Notes under the pieces: generated by a model | Told to the model about the DNA's origin: nothing | Seen by the model: only the letters and a program-made list of their open reading frames with translations | Database searches by the model: none | NCBI RefSeq assembly: GCF_018294505.1 | Contig: NC_057813.1 | Span: 315,645,077-315,709,076 of the forward strand | DNA length: 64,000 bases | Reading direction: 5' to 3' | Source: Triticum aestivum | Lineage: Eukaryota > Streptophyta > Magnoliopsida > Poales > Poaceae | Shown here: positions 56,071 to 64,000 of the stretch, one piece after another | Layout: the number at the start of each line of letters is the position of its first letter | Position numbering within the stretch: the first letter of the stretch is position 1 | Position numbers and translations under genes: made by a program

Positions 56071-57356
56071 TCATGGGACCGGAGCGTGGATGAAGCCGCC
56101 ATCTTTCGTGATGGTCATGAAATCGCGGGCGTTGTCAGCCTGCATTTTTAGCGTTGTTTCAATCTCACTGTTGGACGGTTGATATCTGAGGTAGAACTGC
56201 CCCGAGGTACGAAGGACATCTTGATGGATGATTTCTGCAAACTCCGACTGGATGCGAAAGAATTCTTGTCTGATGTCTGCATCCTGGATTGCAGACAAGC
56301 TTGCGGCCCAATCTTTGAGATTATTTGGTAGCAGAAGGTGATTATGGTCTCGTACGATCGCCCGCATGTGATGGAGGGCATAGTAGGCATCCTTCTGACC
56401 GTCAGGCAGCTGCTTGACGGAAGGGAACATCGTATTGTGGGTGAACACGTGCTTGCCGTACCTACGAATTGGCCTCTTGAAGGTGCCTCCAGATGTGGCG
56501 TAGCCGGGGAGAGCATCATCAAGAACTTTCTTGATATTTGTGTAGTCTATCTTCGACTCACGGTCCGGGTCGAAATACGTGGCCATGGAATATTTCGGGC
56601 TTAAGAGGATGAGTGTGCAATGTGTGTCACTGCACAAAACACGGAATGTTAGAAAAAAAAGTATGATCGAAATCTAAGAAATCATATGTTACGGGGCGGT
56701 GAGGGAATGACTTACTCGAGAAAGTAAGGCACGAGGAAGTTTTCCTTATCTGGGTTTGCCAAAATGACGCCTTCGAGGTGTGAACTCGCGACTTGCCGGT
56801 CCCCAGCGCTGCCCAAGATCTTGGCACGCATGTAGAAGGGGTCGACTATCCCGATGTCCGGGGTCTTGTCTCTAATGATCCGCATCTCCATACTCAGCGA
56901 AAACAGCCGAACGAAGGTGTAGTGCAGCGGATGAAGGTTAAACATAGTGAAGATGTCATCAAACCGCAGGACGATCGTACCCCCGATGGCGTTATCCACA
57001 AAGCCCTTGCCCTCTGGCACCTTGGCCACAAAAACCGGGTATGCCACATCATTCTGGGAGAGACGCGGCTTCTCCAAAGAAAGAACACTGTCATGCAGAC
57101 TCCGCATTGCACCGGTTGCAGCATTGAGCATATTTGTCGGTAGCATCGCCCTACCCGCCACATGCACCCTCCTAGAGATATCCTTAGGTGAAGGTGGCCC
57201 GTCCTGAGCACGGATCGTACTCGGTGCCGGCTGGCTCGCACCGGCGCCCTTGTTAGTCTTTCGTTTCCATCCCTTCTTCTTGATCTGCTGTAATGTGATC
57301 GAGTTCTGCTCACATACCGCCTTCTTGAGCGTGTTGGGGATGATAATATTTCGCAC
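56071..57356 (-). pseudogene. Ulp1-like protease-domain region of the CACTA gene
   Basis: Two exons. 57356-56716 ends NFLVPYFL.. at a GTAAGT donor; 56629-56071 starts after TTTTGTGCAG, an 86-bp intron. Across the join the frame runs into HCTLILLSPKYSMATYFDPD, the arrangement of the catalytic His and Asp of Ulp1/SUMO proteases. Where the family has Gln...Asp-Cys-Gly, this protein reads QKDAYYALHHMRAIV, with no cysteine, so protease activity is not expected. The first exon includes a basic run (KKKGWKRKTNK) and RFDDIFTMFNLHPLHY. The end reads DGGFIHAPVP. The upstream connection to 57458-58009 is frameshifted (near 57360-57460), hence pseudogene, though the two exons themselves are open. Ulp1-like modules are common partners in plant CACTA elements. 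Confidence 0.7.
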
Positions 57357-57457
57357 CTCAGCTATCTGAGGCTCGGTGAAGGCGGCAGCTGGAGGTGTCT
57401 CCTGAGAACTGAACGCCAGACAACGCCTGTTGCAATTGGGTTTCTCCGCGGTACCAG

Positions 57458-58009
57458 CTAGATCGTGGTCGTCTTTTTCTGGGTTGGGTTCTGGAGAAGG
57501 AGGCCGCAGAATTCGTCACCGTACCCATGTTCGGCAAAGTACTTATCGACGTTGGTAAATGTACCATCGTCGTTGTCGTTGTCGTCCAGATCCTGTGCCA
57601 TATGCATGTCCGAATCCTGTGCCATATGGATGTCCGGCATGTCCGGTAGCGTTGCGGTGTTCTTGCCATGGCTTGGCGCCGACACGACTGGCGGTCTTGT
57701 CTTTGGGGTGGTGTCCCCCGCCCCCAAACGAACCTGGCTCTTCGGCCAAAGCAGGGGCCAACTTACGCAGGCGTTGAGGGTCATCACATCATCTTCGTCG
57801 GCCCCAGCGGGTCTAATCGGAGGTAACAACTCGTCGCAGCCTGGCAGCACCCGAACCAGTTCAACCCTATACACGATGGGTGGCATCGGATTACAGTGGA
57901 ACACGGGGTTGCCCGGTTGAACGATTCTGCCCTTGGCGACATCGATCAACTCGCCACCCACAAAGTGCAGGAGAGTGCATGGAACATCGGTGGCGCCCTG
58001 CGAAAACAT
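57458..58009 (-). pseudogene. Middle region of the CACTA gene
   Basis: 183 open codons on the minus strand (TLLHFVGGELIDVAKGRIV, then MPPIVYRVELVRVLPGCDEL), then an Asp/Met repeat stretch (MPDIHMAQDSDMHMAQDLDD). It ends in a frame break just before the Ulp1-like exon. No known domain is recognised; it is read as the linker between the Transposase_24 part and the Ulp1-like part of one gene. Confidence 0.5.
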
Positions 58010-58294
58010 GTAGGGCGTCAGGGATGCCAGTCAAAGGCAAGGAGATGAAGTCATCGGTCGAGAGGCTTAGTTATCGTGATGCCGTCGAGCTCAGCTAATG
58101 TCGAGGCACCGCCAACAGCGGGCGTGCAACCGACGGAGGGGCCGCTTGCTGGCGAGGTGCCGGCCGGCGTACACCCGGGTGCATTAATCTCCAATGCACG
58201 TGTCGGCGCCGGAGACACGAATACCGCCTCCGTCGGAGACACCAATGGCGCCGCCTGCGCGTTGTGCGAGTTGCTGGCCATGAAGCTGGGAATT

Positions 58295-58667
58295 GGGTGC
58301 GGCCCCTATTGGCTGCCCGCAATCCACGTCGTCAGCCCCTGAATCAAGGTAGGCACCATGGCGGTGAGCGTCGTTCCCAGTTGTTGTTGCACTTGCTCTT
58401 GGATAATCTCCAAAATCCGCGCCACTTGTGCCTTGAGTTCTCGAACCTCGCGCGACTGGCTTTCCGAGCTGGTCTTTCTCTCCTTTTGCCCACTAGTGGT
58501 ATAGTATGATGACCATTTTGTGGACAAGCCTTTGCTGGCCACATGACCAGCTGATGACGGCTTACTGAGCTTATCCTTGTTTTTCATTACGTTCAACGCC
58601 CTATTTAGAGTGATGTCCCAAGTAGGGGAGCTCTAAGACGACCCCACGCTACTGCTTTCAATCTCCT
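58295..58667 (-). pseudogene. Coiled-coil exon of the CACTA gene
   Basis: Follows a CATTCCTTCCAG acceptor. The frame has TAG near 58636 and then reads TLNRALNVMKNKDKLSKP. A heptad-like segment follows (REVRELKAQVARILEIIQEQ), then LIQGLTTWIAGSQ and a stop. It lies between the Transposase_24 exon and the middle region. Confidence 0.5.
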
Positions 58668-58756
58668 CTGGAAGGAATGTGAACCATTTAGAAATTTGGC
58701 TTCATTAATTAGAATGCAACCATATGGAGCTAATTACGCGGGGGTGTATTCCTTAC

Positions 58757-59724
58757 CAGAACAAGCTCAAGCGGGTCTTCGGATCCGTGGTAAGCTCCTT
58801 TGTTACCGGGTCCTCCTTGTACCGGGCCCTGACAAAGTTCCTGGTCTGCTTGTCACGGTGTTTCTCGAAGCGGGGCGGTAGGCCTTGCTCGGCACGCTCC
58901 GCGTCCTCCTTGTCCCATATAGGCTCTGCCACTTTGTAACCGCCGGGACCGAGTTAGTGGACCCCTAAGTTCAACTGCCGCATTTCTTTCCCCCACTGAC
59001 TTGATTTGGAGGTTGCGCTGCTCTCGCACTTGATCTTGAACTCCTTGTAGTCATCTTCGCTGATCAAATGATTTTTCGCCTTGATCTTCTCATAACTATC
59101 ACCTTTTTCAATCATTGCCTTCACCGTGCTTCTCCCAGTAGACAGGGTCGTGCTCATCCTCGTGAGGATGGCACTATTCACTTTATTCCCTGAGAGGTGT
59201 GTGTTTGAAAAGTTAGCGGGGAACTTGTATCGTCGGTGTAGCTTCGTGAAGAGGAGGCTGCGCAAATTCCCTCGGTCCTTATGCCTTAGGTTCTCGGTGT
59301 TGATCGAGACGGTGCTCCGGAGAATGCACCCGAGCTGAACCGAGTACCCCTTGACTAATTCTTTGGGCGCTGTTGGATGCCCGTCGGAGTTCACTTCAGT
59401 AAATTCCTCCTTGACAGTGCCGAGCACGTTCGGGAGCCGGTCCTTCCGTTGCCTCTTCGGTTGGCTGCCATCTGTGCGTGCGTCACCATCATCAGTGGTG
59501 GCATCCTCGGCGGCACCATCAGTGGTGTCATCCCCGACGCCACTAGGGGTTGTGTAGTCTGGATCGGTGTCTTCCGCGGCGTCCTCATAGCGGTGAGGTT
59601 CTTCCTCCATCTCTTCGGACAGCTCCCAGAATTGCTTGCCGCCCCAACCGTCGGCCTCATCGTTGTGGGCCATGTTTTGCTCTAAATAGGAAAAAAGTTT
59701 GGTCAAAAAGTTGGTTATTGTCAA
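58757..59724 (-). pseudogene. Transposase_24 (Ptta/En/Spm)-like exon
   Basis: Likely start MAHNDEADGWGG (59673); an acidic leader follows (EEMEEEPHRYEDAAEDTDPD). The conserved domain covers GTVKEEFTEVNSDGHPTAP through LLFTKLHRRYKFPANF and IKCESSATSKSSQWGKEMRQ, then a TAA at 58954-58956. The same frame continues LGPGGYKVAEPIWDKEDAER and FEKHRDKQTRNFVRARYKED to a GTAAGG splice donor at 58756. This is the plant transposase Ptta/En/Spm domain (Transposase_24 in Pfam), typical of the second, non-TNP2 gene of plant CACTA elements. The single nonsense codon makes it a pseudogene. It is probably the 5' part of the same gene as the Ulp1-like exons. Confidence 0.78.
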
Positions 59725-59743
59725 GGAACAAGATCATGGTCTC

Positions 59744-59978
59744 ATCATTTAGGGTTTGTCGACACCGAGGCATCCTAAAAGCTAAGCTTTTATCATTTAG
59801 GGTTTGTCAATGCCGAGGCACCCTAAAAGCCTAAGCGTACATCATTTAGGTTCTCATCGACACCGAGGCACCCTAAAAGCCAAGGTTTTATCATTTAGGG
59901 TTTGTCGACGCTAAGCCACCCTAAATGCTAAGTTAAGTTTTCATCATTTAGGGTTTATCAATGCCGTGGCACCCTAGA
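59744..59978. repeat. Minisatellite of telomere-heptamer hairpins
   Basis: Five copies of a 45-50 bp unit with TCATTTAGGGTTTGTCGACACC then GAGGCACCCTAAAAGC. In the best units TTTAGGGT and ACCCTAAA form an 8-bp stem around a 16-base loop. It lies just upstream (minus sense) of the Transposase_24 exon. Confidence 0.85.
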
Positions 59979-59984
59979 TTGACT

Positions 59985-61477
59985 GATATATATGGGTATC
60001 TTCTAATAATATACCCTATCAAGAAAAGGGGAGGAGAATTTTAAGTTGGGCCTAATCACTTGGCTCTATTGCCACCTATGGTTTAATGCAGCAAGAATGG
60101 TGGGGCAGTTGATCCTACTTAATTAAGTACTAAGATATCCCGGCCCATGCATTAGTCGCAAGTACCCCATATGTCCTATTTTTAGCAAAGTCATGCTAAA
60201 ATTCACAGAAAATTTTAGCATGACCTTTGCTGAAAATAGGACATATGGAGTACCTGAATTTGCCAGAACGGGAGTTAATCGACATTCCGGCAAACTTAAG
60301 GGCCTATCGGGGTACCTGCAAAATCATTATCCCCGCATAATGAAGTCGCCAATGGGTCATTTCAGAAGATCACAAGTAGCATCATCACAAGTACAACATC
60401 ATCACAAGTACAGCAGCAGCAGCAGTGAATACAAGCATAACAGCAGCAACAGCATGTTTATTCTTCTTCTTCATAAACATTAATTGGTGTGGATGACTCT
60501 ATCTGCCCTCTAATGACTCACTCAACTTAACAGGACAACCCACAAGCATTGTTTTGTTCCAACAGCTGCTATAAAATACATCCAACAAAGGTGCTCTAAA
60601 ATCAGAAATACTACCCCCCAAATCTTTAGCTCAATTCTGAAAATACATGGTCTTCTAGTTACAATACTACCACCCAACAGTTAAGATCCCAGGTGAGTAA
60701 CACACTTTGGTCTTCTAGTTACAAAACAAAACTGACATAATTCTAGATGCCATAATCAAATCAAAATTTCAAACTACACACTTACTTTCAAATATCAAAT
60801 TAGGAACATTTTGAGACATAGGACAACAGTGTAATGCAATTTTGCCCTACAATAGTGCCCTCCAACAGTAGTTCTTGATTGCAGTAGTTTTAGGGAGTAT
60901 TGCAATTTTGCAAGTTTAAAGTAAAACATTTCAATTAATGCAAGTACTCCTCTTGCTCTCTACTTTCTCTCTTCTCTTCTTCAGTTAATTAACTGAATTG
61001 TACTGATGTTGTTGTTAACTGAATTTTACTGATGTTGTTGACTTGATGTTAATGAACAATGGCAAAAGATATATCAAATTCCATTGCAAATGTGCCATGT
61101 CAATAAAACAACTCATGGAAGTAAACTACTAGCAGTCTCAAAAGTCAAGTAAACTGAAGATTGACCTTCTGAAGGTCTAAGTATGGTTGTGCTATCAGGT
61201 TACTACTAGCAGCAACATGGAACTAGACTTGATGACCGTGTTCGTCAGGCACAAATATGTAAGAAAGGAGCAAGTGCATCTACTTATTGGAACAAGCCTA
61301 ACAGTGGGAAAGCTATAAACTTATAATGACCGCGTTCAGATAAAAGATTGCAACCAAGAAGATCTCGAAAATGTATTATCAACTATAAAATATGGGTTGC
61401 AAACCAAACAACTAAGCATACCTTGTCAGATGATAACTATTGCAAACCAAACAAGTAAGCAGAGCACATGTATATAC
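59985..61477. other. CACTA interior, otherwise non-coding
   Basis: Apart from the hairpin, it has direct repeats of GGTCTTCTAGTTACAA (60648, 60708), a short CAG run (60411-60425) and a duplicated TTAACTGAATT.TACTGATGTTG (60990-61035). I see no coding region. The part next to the MYB-like exon may be its intron. Confidence 0.5.
60162..60253. repeat. 42-bp inverted repeat with short loop
   Basis: Left arm 60162-60203 and right arm 60211-60253 are reverse complements apart from about three differences, separated by CACAGAA. Shared core CATATGTCCTATTTT and CATGCTAAAATT. Confidence 0.92.
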
Positions 61478-61535
61478 CTGTATCACTGTCTTGGAGCCAA
61501 CAAACGCCTCAATTTTTCTCCAACCACGATCGAAC
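61478..61535 (-). pseudogene. REVEILLE/LHY-type MYB exon fragment
   Basis: A 58-bp block between a GCGTAACAG acceptor and a CAG/GTATAT donor on the minus strand. It encodes FDRGWRKIEAFVGSKTVIQ, the middle of the single MYB repeat of plant REVEILLE-type clock transcription factors (the family reads ...DRDWKKIE.FVGSKTVIQ before IRSHAQKYF). The exon with SHAQKYF is not found in the next 1.4 kb downstream, so this is an isolated exon. It lies inside the CACTA and on the strand of its genes, which suggests capture from a host gene. Only 19 residues are available, but the match is specific and the splice borders agree. Confidence 0.68.
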
Positions 61536-62014
61536 CTGTTACGCAGAAACACAAACAGAGAGATACATGTAACTAACAAGGACAAACATACAAGGTAACA
61601 AGGACTTTGCTTTGTTTCATTCTGAAAATATGATGCCATTCTGGAAACTTGGATGAGTGTTTTCCCATGGTTTTTGAATGAAAACATTATGACAGCTTGC
61701 AAACACAGGACCATGTCATTATCATGGCAGTCCACTATATATTTTTATGACAAAATACATAATTATCAGGGCACATTATGGCCATTTTCTTACATAATGC
61801 TAACTGTACCTAACTAAATTTTTTGACAGTAGCTAACTATATTTTTGGATAGTTAGTAATTTGTTAAGGGAGTGTTAAAAATTCAGACCATTCAGTTATG
61901 ACAGTGTCAAAAATTCATAATTAAAAACATTTAGCAACCCACTCTCTGACCTTCCATGTTGTTGCTGAATTATTTGTGTACTAGTAGAAGAAGAGGAGAG
62001 ATTTGTTGGCATAC

Positions 62015-62176
62015 CTTGATATGTCTGCCAAAGTTCCTCTGGATCTTCTTCTTCCTATACCTGTTGAGCTTCTGCTTCCTCTCCTCCCTTTTGAGGTCAC
62101 TAATGGTCACAAGCCTCTCACCACATGCCTGCACATTTCCTGTGATCCCAGGTCGAGGGGTGTTGGCACCAAGCTT
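62015..62176 (-). pseudogene. CCT-motif exon fragment
   Basis: 162 bp (54 codons, no stop) between a TTTTTTTGACAG acceptor and an AAG/GTATGC donor on the minus strand. It reads GANTPRPGITGNVQ, then LVTISDLKREERKQ, then KLNRYRKKKIQRNFGRHIK. The last part is the first half of the CCT motif (R-Y-R-x-K-x-x-x-R-x-F-x-x-x-I-K), found in CONSTANS-like and related nuclear regulators. The second half (YxCRKxLADxRPRxxGRF) is not seen downstream. Spliced directly to the MYB-like exon the phase does not fit (phase 0 into an exon needing two leading bases), so a simple chimeric reading frame is unlikely. Confidence 0.65.
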
Positions 62177-62264
62177 CTGTCAAAAAAAGAGGTAAACATA
62201 TTAGCCTTGCAAATTGCATATCCTCATACAAAAATTGATCTTTACATGATGATCCTATTGCTAC

Positions 62265-62471
62265 CTAAACACATGACCAGGAAGAAAACATATTACTAGT
62301 ATCCTGCATGTCTAAAAAACTAAGAAACTTGAAAGATACCACATAGTAAGTAGCTAGACTAGTGCTGAGTGTGCAGGGTAGGCATATATGCCCTATAGTA
62401 TCAGCTAAAGCAGTGAGGAGGCCATTAAGGGAAAGGTGGCTTTGGGCATAATTAGTAACCTCTGAGATCAC
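62265..62471 (-). CDS. Possible exon of unknown function
   Basis: Minus-strand open stretch reading ISEVTNYAQSHLSLNGLLTA then LADTIGHICLP, preceded by AG and followed by a GTATCTTTC donor-like site near 62340. No domain recognised. It would lie between the GC-rich exon and the CCT-like exon. Confidence 0.25.
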   Translation of the reverse strand: MISEVTNYAQSHLSLNGLLTALADTIGHICLPCTLSTSLATYYVVSFKFLSFLDMQDTSNMFSSWSCV

Positions 62472-62680
62472 ATCACTAGCTACCTAGATAGTGCCTCTCC
62501 TTCCTTCATATCATAGCTTTTATCTTCTATAGTATAACTGAATGGAACGACATTTTCATGTTGAGCAAAGCACTACACTGCACACCATTTTAGTACATGT
62601 ACAGTAAGGTTTTTGTCAAGGAGGGAGGGAGGGAATGGGAAGGGTGGAGAGGGCTGAAGGAGGAAGGAGGAGAGGTACCT

Positions 62681-63105
62681 GGGCGGGCGCGACCGGTCGC
62701 CGGAGGGGTCGGGGTCGGGGTCGGGTCAGCGGCGGTCGGCGTCCTGCACCCCGTGCCCGGACTGAGGTAGAGGCGGCGCAGGTCAGGGGCCGACGCGGGG
62801 AGGCTGTCGGCGATGGTGATGGGGGGGGGTAGGGCAGGGGTTGACTGGGGGCGGCGTCAGCGACGGCGAGGTCGGGGCCGGGCTGAGGTAGAGGCGGTGC
62901 ACGCGGGTTAGGGCAGGGGCCGATGCGGGGAGGCTGTCGGCGACGGCGAGGTCGCGGAGGCGTCGGCGATGGCAGAGCTGCAGTGGTGGGGGCGCGGGGG
63001 CGGCGGCGCACGTAGGGGCGGCGGTGGCGTGGGTCGGGGCAACGGAGGGAAGTGGATCTGGCGAGAGGGAGGGACGAAGGGGTCGGGCGAATTAGAGCTA
63101 GGGGG
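62681..63105 (-). promoter_or_regulatory. GC-rich promoter-proximal exon-like region
   Basis: Strongly GC-rich (CGGCGG, GGTCGGGG units), starting just downstream (minus sense) of the subterminal-type repeat cluster and ending at CGCCCAG/GTACCT, a good splice donor at 62680. It reads as the non-coding first exon of a CACTA transcript. The long proline/arginine open frame here is a by-product of GC content. Confidence 0.4.
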
Positions 63106-63109
63106 AAGA

Positions 63110-63250
63110 TTACTAATGGCGCACCCCCTAGCGGTGCGCCATTAGTATGTTTTTCTTTTTGATAGCAATGGCGCACCCCCAAGCGGTGCGCCATTAGAAA
63201 TCTTTTTTTAGATAGCAATGGCGCACCACCCGAGCGGTGCGCCATTAGTA
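63110..63250. repeat. Second cluster of CACTA subterminal motifs
   Basis: Three inverted pairs of (A)ATGGCGCACC / GGTGCGCCATTAG, each pair spaced by about 8-12 bp, so each forms a hairpin. Same motif as at 54995-55320. Confidence 0.85.
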
Positions 63251-63279
63251 TGTTTTTTTGTTGCATCTAATTTTTTTTT

Positions 63280-63470
63280 AGAAAATGAATATGAATATGA
63301 AACAGTAATATTTTTTTATAAAAATAGTAATATTTTTTTTAAAAATATCATCAAATTTGTTATTTTAAAATATTTATGAATATGAAAAAATATCATCAAA
63401 TTTGTTATTTGAAAATATCATCAAATTTTTTATTTGAAAATATAATCAAATATGTTTTCTTGGATTTTTA
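63280..63470. repeat. AT-rich repeats (AAAATATCATCAAATTTG)
   Basis: Four to five imperfect copies of AAATATCATCAAATTTGTTATTT; further copies lie at 63750-63800. Confidence 0.75.
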
Positions 63471-63494
63471 GTTGCATTCATTTGTGAATTGGTA

Positions 63495-63720
63495 AACATT
63501 ACTGGGGAGGGTGCGGTGGGTCGTCGGCGGCGGTGGAGCGGGGGAGGGTGCAGGGGGTGCTCGGCGGCGGTGGAGCAGGCCGGGGAGGGTGCGGGGGTCG
63601 GTGGCGGCGGTGGAGCGGGGGAGGGTGCGGGGGGGGGGGGGATCGAGATCGAGATGGAGGGGGATAGCGATCGAGATGGAGGGGGATCGAGATCGAGATG
63701 GAGGGGGATCGAGATCGAGT
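63495..63720. repeat. GC-rich minisatellites
   Basis: First GGCGGTGGAGCGGGGGAGGGTGC units (about 45-50 bp, three copies), then GATCGAGATGGAGGGG units (four copies), with a run of 13 G at 63628-63640. Confidence 0.85.
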
Positions 63721-63878
63721 GTCCTCATGAATATTCAATATTTTTTCATACTGAATATGAAAAAATATCATCAAATTTGAAAAAATATTCATGAATTCAA
63801 AAAGTGCCCATGAAATGAAAAAATATTCATGAGTTCAAAAAGTGCCCATGAAATACAATCGAGAAATGAAGGCTACAA

Positions 63879-64000
63879 TTAAATACAATCGATCTTAGCT
63901 AGCTTTCTCTTCACAATCTTCTTGCCCTTATTTTTCGTAAATGGAGTTCTTCTCTTGAACGGACGTCCTTTAGGTAGGGTGGTCCTGCTTCTTCTTGTGG
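63879..64000 (-). CDS. C-terminal end of a basic ORF, cut by the window
   Basis: Forty open codons on the minus strand from the window edge to TAA at 63879. It is very basic (PKGRPFKRRTPFTKNKGKK, then KRKLAKIDCI). The position, upstream in minus sense of the Transposase_24 gene, is where the main TNP2-type transposase gene would be expected, but this piece holds no diagnostic motif. Confidence 0.35.
   Translation of the reverse strand, partial: TRRSRTTLPKGRPFKRRTPFTKNKGKKIVKRKLAKIDCI

Larger units (their letters stand above)
54995..64000 (-). mobile_element. CACTA (En/Spm) DNA transposon, one end in window
   Basis: Left terminus CACTACTAGGAAAAGG at 54995, followed by dense direct and inverted copies of ATACTAATGGCGCAC. 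Coding regions on the minus strand match CACTA-associated proteins. The other terminus is not in the window. A second cluster of the same subterminal motif lies at 63110-63250, and a basic ORF end lies at the right edge, so at least 9 kb belong to it, provided no unrecognised junction intervenes. Confidence 0.85.

Noticed and set aside
61478..62176. A working chimeric CCT-MYB transcription factor
   Set aside because: Direct splicing of the two exons gives the wrong phase, and the rest of both domains is absent, so a functional fused protein is not supported.
62616..63266. 216-codon proline/arginine-rich minus-strand frame
   Set aside because: GC-rich exon-like region plus subterminal repeats give open frames by composition; no conserved motif. 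Treated as non-coding.

Overview
This is repeat-dominated plant nuclear DNA, almost certainly from a large-genome grass of the wheat/barley tribe (Triticeae). The evidence is long Ty3/Gypsy LTR retrotransposons nested inside one another, LTRs with grass-type termini (TGATACGTCTCC... and TGAGGGAGTCC...), a chromodomain Gypsy element, a plant L1 LINE, and a large CACTA DNA transposon with 'ACTAATGGCGCAC' subterminal repeats. I see no intact single-copy host gene. Family names are not assigned because that needs a repeat-database search.

Layout. 1-1708: 5' end of a minus-strand Gypsy element (LTR and broken gag), lying beside 1709-5470, a decayed minus-strand multi-exon sequence with duplicated exons and minisatellites that holds a Tourist-like MITE (3796-4189, TAA duplications). 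5468-8424: a scrap of a non-autonomous LTR element, then the 5' half of another minus-strand Gypsy element. 8425-11106: two plus-strand LTR fragments. 11172-11860: a minus-strand B3-domain pseudogene. 12328-17720: a plus-strand non-autonomous LTR element with duplicated tRNA-Asp-type primer site and an unusual ORF. 17721-19857: degenerate repeats, a tRNA-like SINE, a possible exon and an RNase H fragment.

19858-34541: a complete chromovirus with 2.6-kb LTRs and a perfect CCACA target duplication. An L1 LINE (22054-26027) sits inside its left LTR. It has an extra ORF upstream of gag, then gag, protease and pol ending in a chromodomain. 34542-36112 holds no recognised gene. 36113-43050: a minus-strand Gypsy element whose pol reading frame runs into its own 3' LTR and through an array of CCGGATGTCCGG-type repeats; its 5' end is lost. 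43144 to at least 54994: a minus-strand LTR element, itself interrupted by a complete non-autonomous LTR element (46222-54524, AGCCA duplication) and by a CACTA transposon starting at 54995 and running off the window.

The CACTA element carries on the minus strand a Transposase_24-like gene, a Ulp1-like region in which the usual catalytic cysteine is not seen, a small viroplasmin/RNase H1 N-terminal-like protein with a membrane segment, and two exon-sized pieces that read as a CCT motif and a REVEILLE-type MYB repeat. It also holds a telomere-heptamer hairpin minisatellite and a 42-bp inverted repeat. The insertion order that can be read is: LINE after the chromovirus; the 46222-54524 element and the CACTA after the 43144 element. 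Most coding sequences carry stops or frameshifts, so the window is a record of transposition rather than a set of cooperating genes.
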